Source: JAAXHF01 sp965242605
Lineage (GTDB): Bacteria > Desulfobacterota > Binatia > Bin18
NCBI GenBank assembly: GCA_965242605.1
Contig: CBDESS010000001.1
Span: 1,674,001-1,738,000, forward strand
DNA length: 64,000 nucleotides
Direction of reading: 5' to 3'
Shown here: positions 25,796-32,716 of the stretch, in pieces
Position numbering within the stretch: the first letter of the stretch is position 1
How the letters are laid out: each line of letters starts with the position of its first letter
Notes under the pieces: model-generated
What the model was told of the DNA's origin: nothing
The model's database searches: none
What the model saw: the letters and a program-made list of their open reading frames with translations, nothing else
Position numbers and translations under genes: made by a program

Positions 25796-26839
25796 ATGGG
25801 CAGGCCTATCAGCTTGGAGGAAGCCGTAGACCTGCGCCGGCAGGCCAAACAGGCGGGCCGCCAGGTCGTATTCACCAACGGCTGCTTTGACCTGCTGCAC
25901 CGCGGGCATGTCGAATATCTCGGACAGGCAAAAGCCTGCGGACAGCTTCTCATGGTTGGCCTCAACAGTGACCGCTCGGTTCGTGCGCTCAAAGGTCCTG
26001 GCCGACCCGTGTCGAACGAGTACGACCGGGCCGCGGTCCTCTCCGCTCTGGCCTGTGTCGACCATGTGCTGATTTTTGATGAGCCGACCCCGGCCCGGGT
26101 TATTGCCCAACTGGCACCGGACGTACTGACCAAGGGGGGAGACTGGCCGGTCGATCAGATTGTGGGCCGTGAGGTGGTGGAAGCCAACGGCGGACGGGTG
26201 GTGTCCATCGGCAGCAGGGTGCCCGAGCAGTCGTCAACCCGTCTGCTGGAACGGATGGATGCCGAGCTGGTGGTCCGACGGCTGTGGGAGAGCGCGCTGA
26301 CCAAACAGGCGGTGGCCCAAGCCCTGGCCGCCGACATCGCGGCCGCCGCCCACACCGTGGTGCGGGCTTTGCAGCGCGGCAACAAAATCCTGCTGTGCGG
26401 CAACGGCGGCAGCGCAGCCGATGCCCAGCATATCGCCGCCGAGCTGGTGGGGCGGTTTGAGGTTGACCGGCAAGGCTTGGCAGCGATTGCGCTGACGACC
26501 GATTCCTCGGCTCTGACCGCCATCGCCAACGATTACGACTTTTCCGCCCTGTTTGCCCGCCAGCTCGCCGCCCTGGCCACGGCCGGCGATGTCTTGGTGG
26601 CGATCAGCACCAGCGGCAATTCTGCCAATATCGTGCGGGTGGTTGAGGAGGCCAAGCACCGGGGCCTGAGCACTCTCGGCCTGTTGGGCAACGGCGGCGG
26701 GCGGCTGGCCGGGCTGGTGGACTTGGCGCTGATCGTGCCGGCTTCAAACACGGCCCGCATCCAAGAGGCGCATATCACCATCGGCCATATTGTGTGTGAG
26801 TGGGTCGATCGCGCCTTCGGCGTGCAAAGTGAACGCTGA
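25796..26839 (+). CDS. Fusion of heptose-1-phosphate adenylyltransferase (HldE-C/RfaE2) and sedoheptulose-7-phosphate isomerase (GmhA)
   Basis: 347 residues from the ATG at 25796 (GAGGGAG upstream). Residues 1-150 are a cytidylyltransferase-like domain: VVFTNGCFDLLHRGHVEYL, the NSDRSVRALKGPGRPV strand, and DVLTKGGDW. Residues about 155-347 are a SIS-type isomerase: LLCGNGGSAADAQHIAAELV, LTTDSSALTAIANDYDF, ISTSGNSANIV and HITIGHIVCEWVD. The two catalyse the last and first steps of ADP-heptose synthesis for LPS. Normally HldE-C is fused to its own kinase or stands alone and GmhA is separate. The heptose kinase and phosphatase GmhB are not visible here. Confidence 0.88.
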   Translation: MGRPISLEEAVDLRRQAKQAGRQVVFTNGCFDLLHRGHVEYLGQAKACGQLLMVGLNSDRSVRALKGPGRPVSNEYDRAAVLSALACVDHVLIFDEPTPARVIAQLAPDVLTKGGDWPVDQIVGREVVEANGGRVVSIGSRVPEQSSTRLLERMDAELVVRRLWESALTKQAVAQALAADIAAAAHTVVRALQRGNKILLCGNGGSAADAQHIAAELVGRFEVDRQGLAAIALTTDSSALTAIANDYDFSALFARQLAALATAGDVLVAISTSGNSANIVRVVEEAKHRGLSTLGLLGNGGGRLAGLVDLALIVPASNTARIQEAHITIGHIVCEWVDRAFGVQSER

Positions 26840-26885
26840 TGACCACCTCATCCAGAAGAGACCGCAGCTCACCCTGGGAAAACCC

Positions 26886-27848
26886 ATGTATACATCTGTC
26901 AAGCCGATCGATCTCGGCCGTGTGACAACCTATCCGCTGGCCGAGCGGCGCAACAAGGTCAGCGTGCAGGACTTTGCCACGGTGTATGAGCCACGGGGCG
27001 GGCTGCGCGCCTTTCTTGACAACCTGCCCAAGATTCTGGTCGGGCAAGATTTCCCCGCAGTGGTTCGGGCTATCGTTGCTGCCCGTCGGGCGGACAGGCC
27101 GGTCATCTGGGGTATGGGCGCGCACCTGATCAAGTGCGGCCTGAGCCCGTGGATTATCGAGCTGATACGCCGGGGGGGTATCAGTGCCATCGCCATGAAC
27201 GGGGCGGGCCCGATTCATGACTTTGAGATTGCCCTGATCGGCGAGACATCCGAAGACGTGGCCTCGGGTCTGGGCGACGGCAGCTTCGGCATGGTGACCG
27301 AAACCGGTCGGCTGATGAATGACGCGCTGGACCGCGACGAGGTGCGCGCCGGCCAGATGGGACTGGGCGAAGCCTTGGGCCAGAAACTCGCCGCGCTCAG
27401 TCCGCCCTATGTAGCCCATAGTCTGCTGGCGACCGCCTTTCAGCTCGGCGTGCCGCTCACGGTCCACGTTGCGCTGGGGACCGATATCATTCATACGCGG
27501 GACAATGCCGCCGGTGCCCTGTTAGGGCAGGCCAGCTTTACCGATTTTCGGCTGTTGAGCAGCCTGGTTGCCGAGCTGTCGAGCGGCGTGTATCTGAACA
27601 TCGGCTCGGCGGTGATTCTACCCGAGGTGTTCTTGAAGGCGTTTGCCATTGCCCAGAATCTGGGTGCGAATCTCACGCAGTTTATGACGGTGAATCTCGA
27701 TATGCAGCAACACTACCGTCCGCTCCAGAACGTTGTCGGCCGGCCGGCCCGGGTCGGGGGCCGGGGCTACGCGATTACCGGCCATCATGAATTGATGGTG
27801 CCGCTGCTGGCCGCGGCCATCCTGGAAGCGCTGGCCGAGGAGGGGTAA
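26886..27848 (+). CDS. Unassigned protein with possible deoxyhypusine-synthase-like fold
   Basis: 320 residues from the ATG at 26886, the first Met of the conserved-looking part. The middle reads VIWGMGAHLIKCGLSPWIIE then ISAIAMNGAGPIHDFEIALI and LGDGSFGMVTETG, recalling the NAD-binding plan of deoxyhypusine-synthase-like proteins (a strand, a conserved small-residue turn, then HD-x-E). Later blocks are HVALGTDIIHTRDNAAGALL and VYLNIGSAVILPEVFLKA. No lysine equivalent of the DHS nucleophile could be assigned by eye. It follows the heptose fusion gene by 46 bases with only a weak ribosome site. The fold suggestion is inference; the function is unknown. Confidence 0.5.
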   Translation: MYTSVKPIDLGRVTTYPLAERRNKVSVQDFATVYEPRGGLRAFLDNLPKILVGQDFPAVVRAIVAARRADRPVIWGMGAHLIKCGLSPWIIELIRRGGISAIAMNGAGPIHDFEIALIGETSEDVASGLGDGSFGMVTETGRLMNDALDRDEVRAGQMGLGEALGQKLAALSPPYVAHSLLATAFQLGVPLTVHVALGTDIIHTRDNAAGALLGQASFTDFRLLSSLVAELSSGVYLNIGSAVILPEVFLKAFAIAQNLGANLTQFMTVNLDMQQHYRPLQNVVGRPARVGGRGYAITGHHELMVPLLAAAILEALAEEG

Positions 27849-27893
27849 GGACGGCGGTTTGTGTCCGCCCGGTTTTCACCTGAGGAGAAGGAC

Positions 27894-28364
27894 ATGGATG
27901 TTGAAGAGAAACTGGCCGCCATGAACCTGGAGTTGCCCCCCATTCCAACGCCGGTGGCCAACTATGTGCCGGCCGTGCGGGCCGGCTCCCTGGTGTTTGT
28001 GTCTGGCCACGGTCCGGGCCTGCTCAGGGACGGCAAGGTGGCGTTCATCCAGGGCAAGGTCGGCAAAGAGCTGACGACTGAACAGGGCTGCGAGGCAGCC
28101 AGGCAGGTCATGCTGAACATCTTGCAGTCGCTCAAACAGACGCTCGGTGACCTCGACAAGGTCAGGCGGGTGGTCAAGCTGCTCGGTTTTGTCAACTGCA
28201 CAGAGGACTTCCAGCAGCAGCCCCAGGTCATCAACGGGGCCTCGGACCTGCTGGTTGAACTGTACGGCGAGCGCGGCCGCCACGCCCGTTCCGCGGTCGG
28301 CATCTATCAGTTGCCGTTCAACATTGCGGTTGAGATTGAGCTGATTGTCGAGGTCGAAGACTGA
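27894..28364 (+). CDS. RidA/YjgF-family protein
   Basis: 156 residues from the ATG at 27894, 6 bases after TGAGGAGAAGG. The family pattern is clear: LVFVSGHGPGLLRDGKVAFI, EQGCEAARQVMLNILQSLKQ, LDKVRRVVKLLGFVNC and the closing AVGIYQLPFNIAVEIELIVE. RidA proteins are trimeric and hydrolyse reactive enamine/imine intermediates. The arginine expected in the catalytic pocket of the RidA subgroup is replaced in this longer YjgF subfamily (GIYQLPF), so imine hydrolysis is not certain. The neighbouring HyuA gene also handles amide-type substrates. Confidence 0.85.
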   Translation: MDVEEKLAAMNLELPPIPTPVANYVPAVRAGSLVFVSGHGPGLLRDGKVAFIQGKVGKELTTEQGCEAARQVMLNILQSLKQTLGDLDKVRRVVKLLGFVNCTEDFQQQPQVINGASDLLVELYGERGRHARSAVGIYQLPFNIAVEIELIVEVED

Positions 28365-28396
28365 GCGTCCACATTCTCTCCCTGCCGCGTGTGGTG

Positions 28397-28410
28397 TATA
28401 GTGCCGACCA
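28397..28410 (+). promoter_or_regulatory. TATAGT box placed for leaderless transcription of the hydantoinase gene
   Basis: TATAGT (28397-28402) is followed by 7 bases and then the ATG at 28410, so transcription would begin at about the start codon. No ribosome site precedes the ATG. The same arrangement occurs at 36139-36151. The -35 region (TTCTCT) is weak. Confidence 0.4.
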
Positions 28411-30491
28411 TGAAGGCTGGAAGGTATCGGCTGGGGATAGATATTGGCGGCACATTCACGGACCTTGTCCTGCTGTCGGACGATGGTACGGCGACGGCTG
28501 TCGGCAAGGTGCTGACAACTCCGCACGACCCGGCCGCGGCCGTACTCCAAGGGGTACGCGAACTCCTTGGCCGGGCGGCGCTCAGCCCCCGCCATGTCTC
28601 GCACCTCGTCCACGGCACGACACTGATCACCAACGCGATTATTGAGCGCAAAGGAGCCAAGACGGGCCTGATCACGACCGAGGGCTTTCGGGACGCGCTG
28701 GAGATCGGCCGCGAGCGTCGCTACGACATTTACGATATTTCGCTGGAAAATCCCCAGCCCTTAGTCCCGCGTTTTCTCCGCCGCGAGGTCGCCGAACGCC
28801 TGGACCACACCGGCCAAGTGCGTATCCCGCTGGACGCAACGCAAGTCCGGGCGGTGCTCAATGAGCTGGTTGATGCCGGTATCGAGGCCCTGGCCGTGTG
28901 TTTCCTCCACTCGTTTCGCAATCCGGCCCATGAACAGATGGTGAAGCGGATTGCGACCGACCATTTTCCACACCTGGCCTGCTCGCTGTCGTCCGAGGTC
29001 ATGCCGGAAATCCGGGAGTATGAACGGACCTCAACCACGGTCGCCAACGTCTATGTGAAACCCCTGGCCCGTCGCTATCTGGACAGACTGAACACCGCCC
29101 TGCGTGCCCTCGGCGTGCCGCGCGATATGTTCGTCATGCTGTCGAACGGCGGCATTACGAGCTGTGAGGTAGCCGGCGAATATCCGATCCGGCTGATCGA
29201 ATCCGGCCCCGCGGCCGGCGCACTGGCGGCCAGCTTTTACAGCGCCGAGCAACGCCTCGACCGGGTGATTTCGTTTGACATGGGCGGCACAACGGCCAAA
29301 ATCTGCCTGATTGACAAGGGCCGGCCCATGCTGACCACCGACTTTGAGGCGGCTCGGGTGTACCGCTTCAAAAAGGGCAGCGGCCTGCCGCTCAAAGTGC
29401 CGGTGATTGAGATGATCGAGATCGGCGCTGGCGGGGGCAGCATCGCCCGGCTCGACAGGCTCGGTCTGCTCAAGGTCGGCCCGGACAGTGCCGGCTCTCA
29501 GCCCGGGCCGGTGTGTTACGGCCGGGGCGGAACCGAGCCGACCGTGACCGACGCCGACTTGGTGCTGGGCTATCTCAGCCCGGACTATTTTCTGGGCGGC
29601 CAGATGCGGCTTGACCGCGAGGCGGCCGAGCGGGCGATTGCCGATACGATCGCCGGGCCGCTCAAGCTCGACACGCTGCGGGCGGCCTGGGGGATTCATC
29701 AGGTGGTGAACGAGAACATGGCCAACGCGGCGCGTATGCACCTGGTCGAAAAGGGCCGCGACCCACGCGACTCGCACCTGATCGCCTTTGGCGGGGCCGG
29801 CCCGGTCCACGCCTGCCGGGTGGCCGAGCGGCTGAAGCTCAAAACGGTGGTGTGCCCACTGGCGGCCGGCGTCACCTCGGCCTTTGGGATGCTGACCGCG
29901 CCGCTGGCCTTTGATTTTGTGCAGAGCTATGTGACGACCCTGTCGGCGCTGGACCTTGCCAGCCTGGAGCGGCTGTACGCCGACATGGAGGAGCGTGGCC
30001 GGTCGCTGCTGACCGCGGCCGGGGTAGAGGGGGATATCAGCCTCAGCCGCTCGGCGGACATGCGCTATGTCCAGCAGGGGTTTGAGATTCGTGTGCCGCT
30101 GCCCCCGGCCCTGAGCGCGGAGGAGTTGCCGGCCCTGCGCCGGGCCTTTGCCGAGGAGTATGAACGGCTCTACAAGCGGCTCAATCCGGGCGTTGAGATT
30201 GAGGTGGTGAACTGGCGGCTGCTGGCCTCGGGGCCGCGGCCCGAGGTGGTGCTGCCGTCCGAGGACGGGAAAGGCAGGACCCTCGAAGCCGCCCAGAAGG
30301 GCGAGCGGCAGGTCTACTTCCCCGAGTACGAGGTCTACGCCCCGTGTCCGGTCTACGACCGCTATGGGTTGCCGGCCGGCGTGCCCTTTCCCGGCCCGGC
30401 CATTGTCGAAGAGCGGGAATGCACGGTCGTCATCGGCCCCAAGGGCCAGGGCCGGGTGGACGCCCAGCAGAATCTGGTGATTCGGCTCTGA
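28410..30491 (+). CDS. Hydantoinase/oxoprolinase subunit A (HyuA-like)
   Basis: 693 residues. The ATP-binding start LGIDIGGTFTDLVLL, VHGTTLITNAIIERKG, ISFDMGGTTAKICLID and LIAFGGAGPVHACRVAERL are hallmark blocks of the HyuA/5-oxoprolinase A family (ASKHA fold). It hydrolyses cyclic amides such as N-methylhydantoin or related substrates at the cost of ATP, normally together with HyuB. No hyuB follows: the next gene is on the opposite strand. It may act alone, as acetophenone-carboxylase-like or caprolactamase-like variants do with remote partners, or its partner was lost. Start chosen at 28410. Confidence 0.88.
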   Translation: MKAGRYRLGIDIGGTFTDLVLLSDDGTATAVGKVLTTPHDPAAAVLQGVRELLGRAALSPRHVSHLVHGTTLITNAIIERKGAKTGLITTEGFRDALEIGRERRYDIYDISLENPQPLVPRFLRREVAERLDHTGQVRIPLDATQVRAVLNELVDAGIEALAVCFLHSFRNPAHEQMVKRIATDHFPHLACSLSSEVMPEIREYERTSTTVANVYVKPLARRYLDRLNTALRALGVPRDMFVMLSNGGITSCEVAGEYPIRLIESGPAAGALAASFYSAEQRLDRVISFDMGGTTAKICLIDKGRPMLTTDFEAARVYRFKKGSGLPLKVPVIEMIEIGAGGGSIARLDRLGLLKVGPDSAGSQPGPVCYGRGGTEPTVTDADLVLGYLSPDYFLGGQMRLDREAAERAIADTIAGPLKLDTLRAAWGIHQVVNENMANAARMHLVEKGRDPRDSHLIAFGGAGPVHACRVAERLKLKTVVCPLAAGVTSAFGMLTAPLAFDFVQSYVTTLSALDLASLERLYADMEERGRSLLTAAGVEGDISLSRSADMRYVQQGFEIRVPLPPALSAEELPALRRAFAEEYERLYKRLNPGVEIEVVNWRLLASGPRPEVVLPSEDGKGRTLEAAQKGERQVYFPEYEVYAPCPVYDRYGLPAGVPFPGPAIVEERECTVVIGPKGQGRVDAQQNLVIRL

Positions 30492-30529
30492 AGCGACAGA
30501 AGAATCCCCTTCACGTCTCAAGCTAAGGC

Positions 30530-30943
30530 TTATGGTACGACCTCAAAGGAGGGGTATGTTCCGTTTATCTGATACGCTCGAAAGTGGCTGTCCAGGGTAA
30601 AAATCCGCCGGAGATTCAGCTGATCGGCGACTACTACCAGCGAGGCATCCGCGAGATCCATCGGCGAGTCATGATACTGACGCATGAGAACCTGCATCCG
30701 TTCCCACTCCCTCGTCTCTGGGGTGTGCAGAACAACCAAGCCGTCAGCTGGAGAGCTCCGCAGTTCCTCTTGAGCGCGCAGGCTACCCAGACGCCAGAGA
30801 AGGTACATTGCTTCAACTGGACAAGGCCAAGTGGTGAGCAGTGGACCGGCTGGAAGAGTGCTTAGTGTTGCTACGCTCTGGGTATGATATGGGTCATCGC
30901 GGTCAATCAATGCAACCAGCGGGCCAGTATCACACAGAATCAC
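30530..30943 (-). CDS. PIN-domain toxin (VapC-like)
   Basis: 137 residues. PIN acidic residues are visible: ILCDTGPLVALID at the N-terminus (D5), the E in CPVEAMYLL, DLADASLVVVAD and the final TLDSHFRAY. This is the usual four-acid layout of VapC-type ribonucleases. The stop of the preceding small gene overlaps the start by 4 bases, the usual order and coupling for antitoxin-toxin operons. Targets (tRNA or rRNA) cannot be predicted. Confidence 0.82.
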   Translation of the reverse strand: MILCDTGPLVALIDRDDPYHTQSVATLSTLPAGPLLTTWPCPVEAMYLLWRLGSLRAQEELRSSPADGLVVLHTPETREWERMQVLMRQYHDSPMDLADASLVVVADQLNLRRIFTLDSHFRAYQINGTYPSFEVVP

Positions 30944-31164
30944 AGATGTCCTGCTTTCCGTTTCTCTTCCAGGTAGTCCGTGAACGCTACTTTGCCCTCC
31001 TCAGATAGCCGTTCCTTGCCACCGCTCCGAATGCGTCCAACCCGGCCTGTAAAAAGAGCCGCGAGCGTCTGAGGGCTCTGTTCTGGCTCTGAGCCTTCGC
31101 CATGTCGGGGAAAATACTCCAGCCATTTCGGTTTGTCGTTTTCAAAGTACTCAATTTTCCCCAT
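30940..31164 (-). CDS. Probable antitoxin partner of the PIN toxin
   Basis: 74 residues; AAGGAGAAGG lies directly before the ATG at 31164. The protein starts MGKIEYFENDKPKWLEYFPR and ends in a charged helix RLSEEGKVAFTDYLEEKRKA. No standard DNA-binding fold (AbrB, RHH, Phd) is obvious, so it is called an antitoxin from its size and its 4-base overlap with the PIN gene. Its 5' side carries one copy of the 26-bp cassette described at 31185-31472. Confidence 0.6.
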   Translation of the reverse strand: MGKIEYFENDKPKWLEYFPRHGEGSEPEQSPQTLAALFTGRVGRIRSGGKERLSEEGKVAFTDYLEEKRKAGHL

Positions 31165-31403
31165 GCCTTCTCCTTCCTTCGGCGGGTGGCCTCAAAGTCT
31201 GTCCGGGCTTGCGGCTCCGGTTAAGAATACATTGTGGAACATTCTCAAGCTGGTCAGTTCCCTCCCTCTCCGCTTTTCTCCGTTCTTCGTCCAGCGCTCT
31301 GGCTCTCTCGTGGTTTTTCCTTGCTGCATTCAGTATGAGATTTGAGATTCCCTTTTTGCTGACCGGCCTGGACGATTACGAGCCGTTTGTCTTCGTTGGT
31401 CAT
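31151..31403 (-). pseudogene. Broken small ORF related in position to the antitoxin gene
   Basis: An ATG at 31403 with AGGAG upstream starts MTNEDKRLVIVQAGQQKG and would end at 31254 as 49 residues with an Arg/Ser/Glu-rich nonsense-looking tail. Moving by one base at the C3T5 run (31350-31357) gives ISNLILNAARKNHERARALD and a charged helical continuation, ending at 31151 inside the antitoxin start. The restored version looks more like a protein. It may be a duplicated or decayed regulatory gene; no family is recognised. Confidence 0.4.
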
Positions 31404-31472
31404 GTTTCTACTCCTGGCTGAGATTGTTGTCTGTCGTTGCACGGACGGTGGCCTCAAAGTCCGTCCGGGCTT
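31185..31472 (-). repeat. Two copies of a 26-bp cassette 262 bp apart
   Basis: Copies at 31185-31210 and 31447-31472 differ at one base. Read on the minus strand in matching frames both encode A-R-T-D-F-E-A-T. Each copy lies shortly upstream of a small ORF with a good ribosome site (ATG at 31164 and at 31403). The 457-base stretch 31165-31622 contains no intact gene apart from these pieces and the restriction-subunit remnant at 31530-31654. Confidence 0.7.
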
Positions 31473-31529
31473 CTGTGCGAATGGTGGCAGCTTTCTGGCG
31501 GCAGGTTCTCCGACTTCCGCCCTGCTTGG

Positions 31530-31654
31530 AACAGTTCATTCATCTTTATTCCGCCAAGATTAAACCGTGACCGTTGGACGTTGGCAACTCGCAGATAGGG
31601 ACGCGGATGCCTACCGGGCCTGTTAGCGGGAGATTTCTGTAGCCCATAGCTGAC
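31530..31654 (-). pseudogene. Remnant of a second target-recognition domain (HsdS TRD2)
   Basis: In a frame different from the upstream HsdS-like piece, the minus strand reads VSYGLQKSPANRPG and RPYLRVANVQRSRFNLGGIK, which is the start of a typical HsdS target-recognition domain. It breaks off at about MNELF and is followed by cassette sequence. Overlap with the end of the preceding frame (31623-31654) indicates a frameshift at the junction. Most of the domain is lost. Confidence 0.6.
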
Positions 31655-32246
31655 CTGTCGCCCGGGTCTTGATATTCTCGGCTTCACGTTTCCACTCTTC
31701 CGCCCGTGCAAGCGCTGCTCGATAGGGGCGAACGATGGCGTGTTGCTCGGCCAGCGATGGCAGAGGGATGCGGAGGTCAAGGAATGCCTGCGGGGTGATA
31801 CGCTTGCGCCCACTCGTTCCGCTGGCCTTCCTGCGTAGGGCCACCAGAAAACTTTCGGCTCGAAGAATGAGCTTCACGAACTCCCCGTCGAGGCGATCCG
31901 AATGAGGGGTGAATACTGGAAATTCCGGTGTGACAACCGCCTTGGAAATCTCGGAAGGAAGAACCCCAATAGCCCCGTTTCGGGCGTCAATCTTGGAAAA
32001 CACGATGTCGCCGGGATAAACGGCGAACATGCTGCCCTTGTAGGGCGATGTTCTATTCCGGGCCGATACCTCGCCGCTCAGATGCACAGTGATCGGCGTC
32101 CAGTCGCTAAAAGACTCAGTGAGGGCAACTGCTTCGTGCCGCTGTGAGACAAGCTGACGAAGCGGGACAAGAGGAAAGCGCGAGTGACGCTCTTCAACAG
32201 CTTCCGTGACGATCCATGTCTCAAGCGCCCTCCACTGGCGGATCAG
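31623..32246 (-). pseudogene. Specificity (HsdS-like TRD1) segment of a broken restriction enzyme
   Basis: An open frame from about 32246 reads LIRQWRALETWIVTEAVEER, RFPLVPLRQLVSQRHEA, then YPGDIVFSKIDARNGAIGVL, VVTPEFPVFTP and ending ITPQAFLDLRIPLPSLAEQH plus a coiled helix. That is one complete target-recognition domain with its conserved helix. No ATG, GTG or TTG occurs in this frame before a GTG at 32087 in the middle of the domain, so it was probably translated as the continuation of the upstream methyltransferase. It stops at 31623. Confidence 0.75.
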
Positions 32247-32716
32247 GCAGCGGAGGGCAGCGGGAAATCCGGCCTGTCCCCCAGCTTGGCCCCCGCTTCC
32301 AGCCAGCTCTTGAACGTCCGGTAGGCGTCAAGTAGCTGCGGCAGGTCGTTCGGCACTGTCTCGTCTGTCTCGCCGGTAGACGTGATGCCGACCGCCTTTG
32401 GAGCGGCCACAAAGACAGGATAGTCGAAGGTCTCCCGCACGCTGGCCCACAGCGCGGCGTTATGGGCCGCGTCAATGGCGCGTAAATCCGCCCGCAGTTT
32501 GCGGAGGAGAGCCTTGGACCGGGCGGCGGTCGCCTCGTCAAAGGCGGCGGCATAGTCTTTTTTCAGTTGGCCGGCGCGCTGCTTGTCGGCCGCTGTTCCC
32601 TGCCAGCGCGGTGTGATTGGCCGGCTGGGGCCGACCCCTCTGTGATAGGCGGGCGGCTTGCCCGGCTTCCATCCGGGTCGCGTTCTTTCAACACCCAGTT
32701 CGGCCAAGTCGGCCCA
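32243..32716 (-). pseudogene. Middle segment of the broken R-M-S enzyme (methyltransferase C-terminus)
   Basis: After a frameshift near 32716 the continuing sequence reads ADLAELGVE, then KPPAYHRGV, a helical region KKDYAAAFDEATAARSKALL, and YPVFVAAPKAVGITSTGE before LLDAYRTFKSWLEAG. VFVAAPKAVGITSTG is a usual C-terminal block of HsdM-like methylases. The frame stops at 32243; a one-base shift there enters the specificity segment. A TTG at 32707 could start it artificially, but no ribosome site is visible. Confidence 0.7.

Noticed and set aside
29031..30521. 496-residue minus-strand open frame
   Set aside because: Antisense of the hydantoinase gene; compositional shadow with no ribosome site or motif.
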